NCBI GenBank assembly: GCA_963989385.1
Contig: OZ022502.1
Coordinates: 4,804,501-4,868,500 of the forward strand
DNA from: Ctena decussata
Taxonomy: Eukaryota; Mollusca; Bivalvia; Lucinida; Lucinidae
Direction: 5' to 3'
DNA: 64,000 nt
The first letter of the stretch is position 1, and each line of letters opens with the position of its first letter. Positions 32,898 through 44,263 of the stretch are shown in pieces. The notes under the pieces are model-generated. The model saw nothing but the letters and a program-made list of their open reading frames with translations, was not told the origin of the DNA and searched no databases. Position numbers and translations under genes: made by a program.

Positions 32898-33845
32898 CGA
32901 CAAAAAGCACGAGCATTCAATGCATTGGTTGAATTGGAGGTCACGTATCTGCGTCGTCAAAAGACGTTGGCGTTTTAGCTGGTGACGTCACGAAGACGGC
33001 AAAATGACGTCAGCTTATTCACGCCGGATGTTGACGTAAAGAAACCGGATGGCCGTCGTTGAAAGCGGCGCCTTCTTTCATAATCAAATAGAAACCTCTC
33101 AAGCGCTAAAATTACGCATTTTGACAAGTTCTAACTTTAAAACAAAACGAGGTGTACAAGAAAAAGGATCTTCCACGGGTGTGAGGTGTGGATAGAAAAA
33201 TCCGTCACTCGGGATCACTGTTCGGCATCACTCGGCAAGCCTCGTGATGCCGAACAGTGACCCTCGTGACAGATTTTTCTATCCACACCCCATACACATG
33301 AAAGATACTTATAATTTCACCAATGTTATCTCACGTTCATTCAATGCAATTGTTGCATCAGAGCCCACGTGTTTTTGTCGTGACGTTGGTTTTCAGACAA
33401 TGACGTCATGAAATTTCAAAATGACGTCATCTAATACTACTACTGTCGTTAACGCAAAGAACCATACATTGGTCGCTGAAAGCGCCGACGTCTTTCGAAA
33501 TTAAACAGAATCCTACTAGACGTTTTAAGAAAGTCTGCTACATTTACAAGTAAACGTTTGAAATATAAATGATTACTTGCCACTGACTTCCCATAAATAA
33601 ACCCTGTAGACCAAATAACTCATACACCTATGAGCGACATTTGATCATGTGACGTTGTCGCCAAGCGACGTCTAAGGTAAACAAACGTCTTTATTGGTCC
33701 ATGTAACGTTCAACTGACGCCACGTCAAGGCCCTCGGCTTTTAAACGTTATGGCCGAACACGTCGTTATTAACTTATTCTACACTAATTACCACAAAAAC
33801 GGCACAGAAAGGGCCTAAAGTAAAGTGTAAATATATAAATTAATA

Positions 33846-33978
33846 TTTGATTTTTCAGCATTCATCGTGTAAAGAAGCGAGTGGTCGTCGCTAAAAGTTT
33901 ACAAGTGCTTCGTGCTTCGTGGAATTTTAGCTCCACTCACTGGCTTCATCACACGATGAACGCTGAAAAATCAAATGT
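33846..33978. mobile_element. palindromic MITE with TTTGATTTTTCAGC termini
   Basis: TTGATTTTTCAGCATTCATC and its near-complement enclose AAGCGAGTGG/CCACTCACTGG arms. Design resembles the MITE at 20985-21162. Confidence 0.7.
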
Positions 33979-34115
33979 CAATTCTTAAATGAGAGAAAAA
34001 AATCATCAATGGGTTTGAGGTGTACACAGAAGAATCAGTCACTCGGGATCACTCGGCAAACCTCGTGATGTCGAACAGTAGCCGCCTTTTAAACAAGAAT
34101 TCCACAGAATGCTAT

Positions 34116-35657
34116 GTCGCACCTGCCTTGCTTTTCCACAGTAGCAGAGGTCATGGTTAGATTAGGTTTGAGGGAGCCATGTATAAAAATTTGAGCGAAC
34201 CGGACTTGCAAGCTAAAAAGGATGAAATTCTGGACATAACAAATTTCCGAAGCCAACAAAGCATGACATATACATCAAGCATAAGGTTTGATGCTAATAC
34301 CATTGCGTTTAGAGAGAAATGGACTTAAATGCTAGGGTCAATGCAATGTTGGACGTAAAATTTCACCAAGTCAGCAGCCCTTGAAATAAAGATCAAGGGC
34401 AGAAAAAAGTGCAACATCCCTTGAGACCTTTTTATGAAAAAACTTTATGCCAGGTTTGCTGATTCTAGGTATCATACTTTTAGAGAAATGGACTTAAAGG
34501 CTAGGGTCGGTGTAATTTTTGACGTGAAATTTTATGAAGTAGCAGAGGGTTAAATATAGAACAAGGATATACAAATGTGCAACATGCCTCGGGAACATTC
34601 TATGGAGAAACAAAGTACCAGGTTTGATGATTGGAGGTATCATACTTTGAGAGAAAAAGACTTAAACACTAGGGTCGAGGTAATTTTGGACATTAAATTT
34701 TACGAAGTCAGCAGAGTATAAAATATAGGTCAAGGGTAGAAATAAGTGCAACGTACCTTGAGAACATTCTAAGAAGAAACTTTATACCAGGTTTGATAAG
34801 AAGAAGTTATCATGCGAACCGAACAACCAACTAAATGTTTTGTACCACTTCAGAAACTGAGGGTGAGGTTGGGCCTGTAAAATCGATTTAAGCCCCCCAG
34901 TAATTCATTACTGACCGTTCCAAGGCGGTAGTTCTGTTGTGGTTCTTTGTTGCCTGTTTTTGGTGTCAGAGTTTCTGTGATGTTTTACCTTATGTATGTT
35001 ATTATTATTTTTGGTTCGGTTTGGGTTGCTGAGTGGCCACCTTTTGGGAACAAGCTGCTCACTCGGTTGGCCATATGTTCTCTGTATCTTATTTGTAATC
35101 TTAGTTGTTTCCAACTATGGTTTGAGGGCTGGATTTGGATTTGGATTGTTTCAGTTCCTGATCTTTGCATACATTTTACTTTTGATGACTGTAGGTATCA
35201 TAGTTTAAGAGAAATGGATTTAAACACTAAGGTCGAGGTAATTTCGGCAATTAAATTTTTCGAAGTCAGCAGAGCGTGAAATATAGTTCAAGGGTATAAA
35301 GAAAGGTAACATACCTCGAGAACATTCTAAGAAGAAATTTTATACCAGATTTGATGATTGTAGGTATTATAGTTTGAGAGAAATGGACTTTAACACTAGG
35401 GTCGAGGTAATTTTGGCCATTAAATTTTACGAAGTCAGCAGAGCGAGAAATATAGGTCAAGGGTATAAAGAAAAGCAACATACCTCGAGAACATTCTAAG
35501 AAGAAACTTTATACCAATTTGATGATTGTAGGTATCATAGTTTGAGAGAAATGGACTTAGGGTGGAGGTAATTGTGGACGGACGGACGGACGGAATGACT
35601 GACGGACGGACGGAAAAGTGGACTCCTATATCGCACCTTGCTAAAGCAGGTGCGACA
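34116..35657. mobile_element. element with GTCGCACCTGC termini and ~168-bp tandem units
   Basis: TGTCGCACCTGCCTTGC on the left and GCAGGTGCGACA on the right are inverted. The interior repeats a ~168-bp unit (GAGAAATGGACTTAAACAC, GGTCGAGGTAATTTTGGAC, ACGAAGTCAGCAGAG, AGAACATTCTAAGAAGAAAC), and a GGACGGACGG tract precedes the right end. It lies inside the satellite array. Confidence 0.75.
34835..35165 (+). repeat. insertion of a dispersed repeat in the tandem element
   Basis: Breaks a 168-bp unit. Its words GCCCCCCAGTAATTCATTAC, TGACCGTTCCAAGGCGGTA recur inverted at 47330-47400, and its left end resembles 8960. Confidence 0.6.
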
Positions 35658-36527
35658 AAAACAAATATTTCTATCCACACCACAAACCCAAATCTCACTC
35701 ATATTAGGCCTATCTCACCCAGGACCGATCAATCACGTGCAGTCAATGCATTGGATGAGCTTAAAATTTAAGATGATGATGTCAAGATGACGGAAAATCA
35801 AAGCCGCTTATGCCACGTCGGGCATTACCGTAAATAGCCGAGCGTCAGTCGTTGGCTTCCTTCAAGACATACTAGAAAACCCCTAAACGCTCAAATAATG
35901 TACTTTAACAAGTTATTCCTTGAAACCCAAAAGGTTTGCGATAAAAGTATCAATCATAGATATGAGGTGCTGATAGAAAAATCCGTCACTCGGGATCACT
36001 TTTCGACATCAGTCGGCATACTTAGTGATGCCAAACATTGACCCTCTTGACGGATTTTTCTATTTGCATCACACACCGATAAAAGACAGCCTACTTGTAA
36101 TCTCACCGTATGTTATCTCAACCAGGACGGGATCAAACTCACGTGCAATGAATGCATTGGTTGTATAGAAAATCACGTACCTTCGTCGTCAGGTGACCTT
36201 GGCTTTTCAGATGATCACGTCAAGAAATTGCAAAATGACGTCACCTTATGCTACTCCGGACGTTAACATAATGAACCGAACGTCGGTAGTTGAAAACGCC
36301 GTCTTTTTTTTTTTTAATTAGAAACCTCGAAGTTTACAGCCAAACGTTGTAGATAAAAAGATATGCGAGAAAAGGATCTGTCGTGGGCGCGAGATGCGGA
36401 TAGAAAATACTTCACACGCGGCTCTCGGCAAGCCGCATGATGCCGATCAATGACCCTCGTGACGGATTTTCTATCCACCATACAGCCATAAAAGATATTA
36501 ATTTTATAATCTCACTCATGTTATCTC

Positions 36528-36771
36528 TCTGGGGGGTGGTCGGGTGGTGCAATGGTGCTGTGTGTAACTTCCAGTGCCGCGGCGTCATACTGATTTAGAA
36601 CATTGTAGGACAAGGGCCTACTGTGCTTGCAGTAGGTGCGGGTGGGGTTGTTTGGACATTTTTTTTCTTTCATCTATCATTTCTCCTCTTTCTCCCTCTC
36701 TGGGAGACTGCCCGATTTAGACTGAAATACTGTCTCAAAGGGCCGTTGAATCCAAAACAACCAATCAATCA
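36528..36771 (+). mobile_element. intact SINE, family D, (CAAT)n tail and 10-bp target duplication
   Basis: ATGTTATCTC lies at 36518-36527 and 36772-36781. The body has GGGCCTACTGTGCTTGCAGT, a pyrimidine tract, GACTGAAATACTGTCTCAAA and a CCAATCAATCAA tail. Other copies: 17095-17295 and the split copy at 58368/61346. Confidence 0.85.
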
Positions 36772-37278
36772 ATGTTATCTCACCCAGGACCGGATAAAAA
36801 TCGCGTGCATTCAATGCCTTAGTTAAAAGGAGCTCACGTATATACGTCGTCAGTGACATTGTTTTTTAGACGGTGGCGTCATGAAAACTGCAATGACGTC
36901 ACCGTATGCTACTGCAGACGTTAACGTAAAGAACCGAAAATCGGTTGTTGAAACCGCCTCCATTCACAATTAAACAGAACCCTCTTAAACGCTGAAATTG
37001 TACATTTTAAGAAGTTTTACATTTAAAATCAAATGTTGTTAACAGAAAAGTATGCAAGAAAATGTATCTAATATGAGTATGAGGAGTGGATAGAAAAATC
37101 CGTCACTCGGGATTACTGTTCGGCATTACGAGGCAAGCCTCGTGGTGCCGAACTGTGACCCTTGTGACGTATGTTTCTAGCCAAACCTCCTACCCATGAA
37201 AAAAAAATATTTTTCACCCATGTTATCTCACCCAGAACCGTATAAAAATAGGGTGTAGTCAATGCATTGGTTGTATAA

Positions 37279-38467
37279 GAGACGTTCTCAGTTAAGCTGG
37301 GCCATTAGCTATTAATTTTGTCCTTCGTATTACCTTTCTTTAAATTACAAAGTAACGGTCCTGTTTACCCTCTGACAAGTAGCCCTTTGTCTAAAAAGGT
37401 AGATAAAAGTACCTAGACATGCATGCGTTTTGTTAGACATTTTTAACACTGGTTCGAATAATGATACCCTGGTTTAAAAGGCGACGTTTTTAAATGTCGC
37501 AATACTGCCGTTGTATAGTTATGAATGCCGCACGGCTGAAAAAGATAAATCACTGCTTAAAATCGAGTTCTATTATTAAATTCAGGTGATTTCTTACATA
37601 TTTCCCCGCTTAAAAAATATCTAAAGGATAGTTTTTGCTACGAAATTAGACTCGGAACTAATGTCGCAAATTTTATGTAACCTACGTCACAGCGGTAAAT
37701 TCATGATACATATATTAACTAAAATGGCCCGGCATCATAAAACTTACAAGATCACACGAAGAAATATGTGTTCCTCAATATTTTAAACTATTTGTGCAAA
37801 TTTGCTCCATTTTGTATATTTTACTCGACTTCAAAATCCATTACCCCAGCATTTTTCTGTAAGAATGTAACCTTACGTCACGGGCTTTTTTAAAAAACTG
37901 AGCAAAGCAATCGCTCTGAAACTCATGTGCAAAATCCTGCCTAGTAACAGCTACAAGATGGTGTGCTTAGATTTCATGCACTGAAACATTAAATGGTATA
38001 AAAACGTTAAAAAGCGTGTACTGTAACCTACGTAACAGGTAACCTACGTCACAACGTCACTAAGACCACGTTTTGAAAGCGTTGACGTCATTTGATTAAG
38101 CAGCGCTTAATAGAAAACCCCTTTCTTCCAAAAAAACAAAGAAAAACATTTTAAATTGAAACCAGCAAAATAATCAAGTGTCAGTAGATTAGTAAATGTG
38201 CACTGCTACGCATGTCAAAAACATCGTATGCGACATCGTCCTTCAACATATATAAATAACGTCATAAAATACGCCATTTCTAATAGTTAGGCTATGTCTC
38301 TAAACATGGTTGGTATTCCATAATCTAAAACTATTATCTGAAAATATTTTAAAACTTTGAAGCAGATAAAATGAGCATTATGGTCGTGATTTTTTCTTGA
38401 ATTCTGACATGGTTGTATATATGGCCATTTTTATCCGCGAATGGCCCAGCTTAACTGAGAACGTCTC
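37279..38467. mobile_element. 1.19-kb DNA element with perfect 28-bp inverted termini
   Basis: GAGACGTTCTCAGTTAAG begins the left end; the right end is the exact complement through GGGCCATT. The satellite unit resumes on both sides (TTGGTTGTATA before, GAGCTCACGTAT after). The interior has several CCTACGTCAC words and no transposase. Target duplication unclear. Confidence 0.85.
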
Positions 38468-38553
38468 ATATGAGCTCACGTATACCTGCGTCAAGTGACG
38501 CTGGATTTGGATATGCTAACGTCAAGAAGACGGAAAATTAAGGCAGTTTATGC

Positions 38554-38795
38554 TACGACGCGTGGCGCAGTCGGTCGCGCATCTGACTCAAGCTTCAGAG
38601 GTCCCAGATTCGATACCCGGTACGACCACATATTTTCGTTTCTCCTTCCGCTGATTCAAGAAAGGCAGTTGTCAGTTACTGGCGACCCGCTTAGTAGATC
38701 TAAGCCTACCCACGAATACTGTGGTTATGGTAACTGACCATCCTGACATGACCATAGCCATTTGAATCAAAACTAACAACAACCAACGATCAGTC
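38554..38795 (+). mobile_element. tRNA-derived SINE, family B (copy 1)
   Basis: CGTGGCGCAGTCGGTCGCGC (A box), GATTCGATACC (B box), then CACATATTTTCGTTTCTCC body words. Tail ends AACAACAACCAACG. It interrupts a satellite unit between TTTATGCTACG and GTCAGTAATTGCGTCGGC. Confidence 0.75.
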
Positions 38796-38841
38796 AGTAA
38801 TTGCGTCGGCTTCTTTCGATACAATACGGAAACCTTTGAAG

Positions 38842-39113
38842 GTTGGTTGGTTGGTTTGATGCTTAACGTCCACGGTAAACAACTAAGGTCATGTCGGGAC
38901 GGTCAGTTAACCTAACCACACTATTCCTGGGCAGGCTTAGACCTCCTAAGTGGTTAACCAGTACTAAGTGCACATACTTTCGCCAGTAACTGACAACTGC
39001 CCTTCTTGAATCAGCGGAAGGAGAAACGAAAGTATGTGGCCAGACCGGGATTCGAACCCAGGACCTCTGACTTACGAGTCAGGTGCCCTACCGATTGCGC
39101 TACCCGGCCCGGC
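38842..39113 (-). mobile_element. tRNA-derived SINE, family B (copy 2) with 10-bp target duplication
   Basis: ACCTTTGAAG flanks it at 38832-38841 and 39114-39123. The minus-strand head GGTAGCGCAATCGGTAGGGC and GGGTTCGAATCCCGG are near-perfect A and B boxes; the anticodon-like arm reads CTGACTCGTAAGTCAG. The tail is (GGTT)n on the plus strand. It lies tail-to-tail with copy 1. Confidence 0.85.
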
Positions 39114-39640
39114 ACCTTTGAAGGGCTGAGACAATAAACCGAGGTCCCGTCTCCGTATGACCTAATCAATTGTTGTTGAGACGTTCAACCCGAGTTCACT
39201 CGTTCACTGAATGGCTGAAATAATGCACTTTAACAAGTTCTTTTAAAGGATCTACCACAGGTGTGAAGTGCGGATACCAAAATCTGTCACTCGGCAACAC
39301 TGTTCGGCGTTACCCGGCAAGACTCGTGATGCCGAACAGTGAACCCTCGTGACAGATTTTTCTAAGCGCGCTACACAGCCATGAAAGAAAAGATACTTGC
39401 ACCCTCATTCATGTTATCTCACACAGATCGGATAAAAACCACGTGCATTCAATGGATTGATTATATTGGGGCTTACAGTATATGTCGTCAAGTGAAGTTC
39501 TTTTTCAAACGATAACATGAAAACTGCAAAATAATGTCGGCTTACGATACTCCGGAGGTAAAGGACCGAACACTGGTCACTGAAAGTGTCGGCTTCTATC
39601 AAAATCTAATAGAAACCTAAGAATTAATCTTAACTGGAGC

Positions 39641-40412
39641 ACTGCCAACGACTGACCATCTTATTTTAGGTACAACGCCTAACGACTATGAAAGCATTTG
39701 TATAACATTCTTGGAAATATTCCAACTGACTGGATTACAAATAGGACAGGAACATTTACGAAGGGGTGATAACTCAAATCTAGATGTTATATTTTCCTTC
39801 CAGACAGTTAAGTGCATTTGTGAAACTTGATAAAAATATCCCAATGGGTTACTGTGCTAAAGCCCGGATTTTTTTTTTCACTAAGGCATATAATTCAGAA
39901 ACGAGACCCAGATTTTTTTTCATTTTATTCTTAACATACTGTCATATTAGGATGAATGCAATTGTATAGTTTCATGGAAATATTCCCAAGAAAGCATCAT
40001 CTATGGATATGATGGAGATTGAACATATCTCCAAGACTACATGCATTTCTATCAGGTAAAGTTTATGCATGAAGATTAATAAGGGGGAATCATTCATGAC
40101 CTTTTTTGACATGACTGAAAATGTGGTGTGTGCATACTAAGAACTTAAAAGCTTGAAAGGGCATTCACGTTTGTGTTTCTCTGCAAGGAAACAAAGCAAG
40201 AACAAATATATATCAATCCACCAAGAAAATAGGTAGCGTTTGCGTGAGGTTCACATGGGTGCTCTTTCAGATTAAATATACTGTAGCTGCCTCAAGTTCT
40301 TGACAGTTTGCCTTAGAAAACAGACCAGCCTCAAAGTAGACTGAGAGAGTCTACACTGTTAGCAGTATATTTACTCTGAGGAAAAAACAAGTCATGTGCG
40401 TAGCTGCCTATA
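39641..40412. other. unassigned sequence
   Basis: No gene, exon or repeat recognised. Confidence 0.35.
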
Positions 40413-40483
40413 TGCAAATACGCAGGTGCGTATCGAAATTTTGTCAAACTGACAAAATTTAAACGCACACCTGCATATTTGAT
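40413..40483. repeat. palindrome with ATGCAAATACGCAGGTGCG arms
   Basis: Arms with CGCAGGTGCG/CGCACACCTGC and AAATTTTGTCA/TGACAAAATTT around AAC. Confidence 0.65.
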
Positions 40484-40772
40484 GATGCTGGAAGTTTGTA
40501 AATTGGACAAGATTTCAATTATAGTAACTGCAACCAGACACGACTGCATGAAATATCTTTGGGGCTAAACTCTTATTAATGCCTTCAAGGGATATAAAAC
40601 ATAATCGTGCGTAACATATGAATACGCCTTGTTACGTCCCCGAAAGTACTAGCCTAAGTTCAAACTGGATGAGACATCAAGAGGGTGAAAAAAATTCTGA
40701 AAAGCCAGGGTAAATTCGGTATTGTTTATTGATAAGATCATGATTTACTAGAGCAAGTGAGCAGGGGCTCAC

Positions 40773-42080
40773 GTATACCCCCGGCCAGCGCACCCGCCTA
40801 TTGATACTAAACTTCAAACACAAAAATGTATCACATATAAGATACAAATTTTAAAGTCTGTGACCTTGTCCTTTGGTCAGCAGCAGCATACAAAGAATGT
40901 CAACTAATCTGCTGCAACCTAAAAGCAAACGTAGTAATATATCAAAAGGTTACATTGAAGGATATCTGAATTAAAAGATACATCATACAGTATACACTGA
41001 TGTAATTGTTTAAGTATGTGACCTTGACCTTATGCCAACAGCGGGCACCCAGATGATGTGAATCTAAAGATAAAGGACTTCACATATCAAAACATCCTAT
41101 TAAAGAAGATGAGAGAAAATAATCAAAGACTATAATATACTTAACACAAAGCTCTTACATGGAAAAGCCTAAATTTGTGACCTTGACCTTAAGTCAAGGC
41201 ATGTGCAGGGATGTTAAAGCATAAAGTTTTAAACTTACACCTATCAGCATACCCAATATAAACCAAACCAAACGAAGGATTTGGATGGTATGAGATCTCG
41301 AACAGTTTAACATAAAACATGTATGAATATGTCTAAGTCTGTGACCGTGACTTCTAGGTCACAGGCATGTGTGAAGAAGGTACAAAAGTAAAACTTTAAA
41401 CATATATAAACCAAACCCAACAAAGTGTTTTGATGATATAACATCTCAAACGATTTAACATAAAAAATTAACATTAAAAGTCATGGTCTGTGACCTTGAC
41501 CTTTAGATAACAGGCGTGAGTGGGGATGGTACAAAATAAAACTTTGAACCAACATCTATCGTCATGCCAAAGATATACCCAATCCACCAAAGGGTTTGAA
41601 TTATACAGAGATCTTTACACTTTAATGCAAAACTTTAACATATAAAGTCAAAGCCTGTGATCTTTACCTCTAGGTCACAGGCATGGGTGGGGATAGTACA
41701 AAATAAAACTTCAGACTAATATCTACCATCATGCCAAACACAAATCCAACTATATAAAGGGTTTGAATTATATAGAGAAACTTCAACGCAAAACTTTAAC
41801 ATGAAAAGTCAAAGTCCGTGACCTTGACATCTAGGCCATAGGCATGAGTGGGGGTGGTATAGAAAAAAAAACTTTGGACCATTATCTATCACCATGCCAA
41901 ATATAAACCCAATCCATCAAAGGATTTGGATAATATAAGATCTCAAAAACTTTAACGCAAAACTTTGACGCAAATGTTCACTTACGGATGGACGGGAGGA
42001 TGAACAGATGGACAGACGGACAAACAGACATCAGACAAAAGCTATATACCCCTCGTCATACTTCGTATGCCGGGGGTATA
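40773..42080. mobile_element. element with TATACCCCCGGC termini and ~160-bp tandem units
   Basis: Inverted termini TATACCCCCGGC and GCCGGGGGTATA. About seven units of 150-165 bp start near 40861, 41018, 41177, 41341, 41491, 41656 and 41817, each with TGACCTTGACC and often AGGTCACAGGCATG. A GGACGGACAGACGGAC-type tract precedes the right end. Confidence 0.8.
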
Positions 42081-42739
42081 AAAACAGGTTACAGAATAAA
42101 ATTCTTTACCTATCTCACATCTGTTTATCTTTCAAACGTTTCAAAGGGACAAAACTAAGCCCCTTTTCAAGCGTAAGAAATTATACAACAATAAAAGTTT
42201 GTCAATCTAAAGCATACAAAATAAATTAGATGTACAAATTATCTGTAACATATACAGTGTAAAGAAAGGTCATAAACATCACTATCATTAAAATACAGAA
42301 AACTAACAACCAATCCACAAGCTACAAACATTTCCTGGAAATATTGATAAAGACATAGCATTTCTGTCAAAGTTATAACAGTAAAAATATATCCCTTGAG
42401 TCACAAAAAAAATACGGAGTTTCATCCAAAAGGTCAAAGAAATATTGATAATCACTAACATCATGAAACATTCAACTGATAGAAACAATTTTTATGCCTT
42501 TGTATTATTTCCGCAGCTACTGACAAACAAATAAAATAAGTTATATACAGTCCCTTCTAATGTCATATACAAATGTATAAATACTACGTAACAGCGCTAA
42601 TTGTTTACGACCTTTCTTTACACTGTGTGTAGAACACATTAAAATAGCACTTAGTCTGCACATGCACACAACAAAGAACATAACACAGGCAGAACCTTAA
42701 ACATCCGACAAACAACATCGGAAGACTAAGAATTCCGTG
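42081..42739. other. unassigned AT-rich sequence
   Basis: No gene or repeat recognised. Confidence 0.35.
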
Positions 42740-43500
42740 GAAGGCACAGGCACTCGACGAAAAATTTCTAAAATTTCTAAACATTATAAAATGTCAATTT
42801 ATTTTCTACCTCTCTGTAAAATTTCAAGTCGATTGGTTGCAAAATAAGAAAGTTGCACTTCAGCACACTTCATTATCATAAAAAACAAGAAGGTAAGCCA
42901 CTCGGCCATTTTGATTTTGTATTTACATCTTGGGGTCGCATTTTCTCACTCATAATAAGCATTTCAAGCAAGATACTTCCATATTGCGAAAAGATTATAC
43001 ATTCTGCACTTATCGACAATGGAATTATTTCATGAAAGTGAAGGACAATGGGATATTTACAACAAAAATCTGGGCAAGGATGATAAACAGAGCAAACTGG
43101 CGGAGGTGGTCAAATCCGCATGGCGGTCTAACGGGAAATCAGAATATTGCGAGTACGTTGATTGGTCAACAACAGCGCGTTCAAAATCCACGTGAGTTGA
43201 AAACTTTGGTATCAACCGATTGGTCGCCTTTTTGGCGGGAGAGCTAGGTCATCAAAGCATGCGACTGGAATTTCCGTGGAAAATTCCCGATTTCATCACT
43301 TCCATCATGCGAGAATAAAATCAAAATGGCGTAATGTCACATCTTGTTGTTGTTTTTAATGATAATGCAGCGGGCTGAATTGCAACTTTATTTTGCAACC
43401 AATCGACTTCGAATTTTACACAGAGGTAGAAAACGGATATACATTTGATATTGTTTAGAAATTTTACAAATTTTTCGTCAAGTACTTGCGGTGGAAGGCT
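42740..43500. mobile_element. ~0.76-kb element with ~200-bp inverted arms
   Basis: 42745-42930 and 43320-43495 are inverted copies (GACGAAAAATTT, TTTTCTACCTCT, GTCGATTGGTTGCAAAATAA, TTGCACTTCAGC, GGCCATTTTGATTTT). The frame 42930-43247 in the centre is not protein-like. Confidence 0.7.
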
Positions 43501-43945
43501 AAGTATCTTTCTCTGCACTACTCTACTGGCTATGTTCAGTGGTGGTAAGATAGGACAAGGCCAGCATACGAGATTACAGAGATGTTGTCATGGTATAAAA
43601 GCTTATGTGAAATATCCTCATTAAAATATTTTAGTCTCTGAGAAATGACACATCTCATGGGTTTGATAATATCATTTGTATGTTCCCTTGCTTTCTTTAC
43701 ATCAAACTCGTGTGATGTTTTACTTATATTCAAAAACTATAGTGATCAAAACTGAATGCTGGAGATAAATGGAATATCATTCCAACCTAGAGTCATTTCC
43801 CTCCATCTCATAAAAATTCGCTGCACTAAAATGGGAAAAACCTTCCTTGAAACTCCTAGTTAAAAGAAGACCCATATGAAGAGGTATTCATCCAGCTAAA
43901 GTGAGAACCCCAGTACATTCAGGATTTGAAAACTCTCTTTCTCTG

Positions 43946-43981
<36 letters not shown>

Positions 43982-44113
43982 GATTCTGAACACCTTAAAT
44001 CACAGCAACATACTAATATAGATACATGTAATCATGAGTCAACTGACAAATTTTTCTAGCAATAGCACATTCCGTATGTCTCTTTCCTTCCAAAACCAGG
44101 GTTCAAGGTTATC
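43501..44113. other. unassigned sequence with (CT)n microsatellite
   Basis: Possible 3' flank of the ankyrin gene. A CT-repeat lies at 43945-43978. Confidence 0.4.
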
Positions 44114-44231
44114 AAACTTGAGAATAATCTCAAACTCGAAATAAAGCACACTGACTGGCTGCTTCCGAGCATGTGCTTGGAAGCAGCAAATCAGTGTGCT
44201 TTATTTTGAGTTTGAGAATGTACTCAAGTTT
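44114..44231. repeat. 118-bp palindrome carrying poly-A signals on both strands
   Basis: Arms CTCAAACTCGAAATAAAGCA, CACACTGA, GGCTGCTTCC and their complements around a TG centre. AATAAA occurs on the plus strand at 44140-44145 and on the minus strand at 44205-44200, the latter 59 nt past the ankyrin gene's stop. Confidence 0.75.
44200..44205 (-). terminator. candidate polyadenylation signal of the ankyrin-SOCS gene
   Basis: AATAAA on the minus strand, 59 nt downstream of the stop codon and inside the palindrome. Use is inferred from position only. Confidence 0.45.
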
Positions 44232-44263
44232 TACAACCTCAGGGCCAGAACATCCATAAGCAC

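Larger units (their letters stand above)
31490..39640. repeat. complex satellite array of ~0.4-kb units with hairpin and CRE octamers
   Basis: A unit recurs in mixed states: ATGTTATCTCACCCAGGACC, CAATGCATTGGTTG, GAGCTCACGTA, GTGACGTTGGC, paired TGACGTCA words, CGTCGGTCGTTGAAAGCG, a short A/T-rich part, and a hairpin whose arms hold GGATAGAAAAATCCGTCAC and TGTTCGGCATCAC. Units or part-units start near 31890 (inverted), 32150, 32900, 33330, 35700, 36120, 36780, 37220 and 39415. The array is broken by a 1.54-kb tandem element, a 1.19-kb DNA element and three SINEs. No coding content. Confidence 0.75.

Noticed and set aside
34947..35279. 110-codon hydrophobic frame
   Set aside because: Lies in a dispersed repeat insertion found elsewhere in the window and has no partner exons.
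39035..39113. Possible tRNA-Thr gene on the minus strand
   Set aside because: The anticodon loop has six bases with a CTGAC stem, and the unit is part of a SINE with its own 10-bp duplication.
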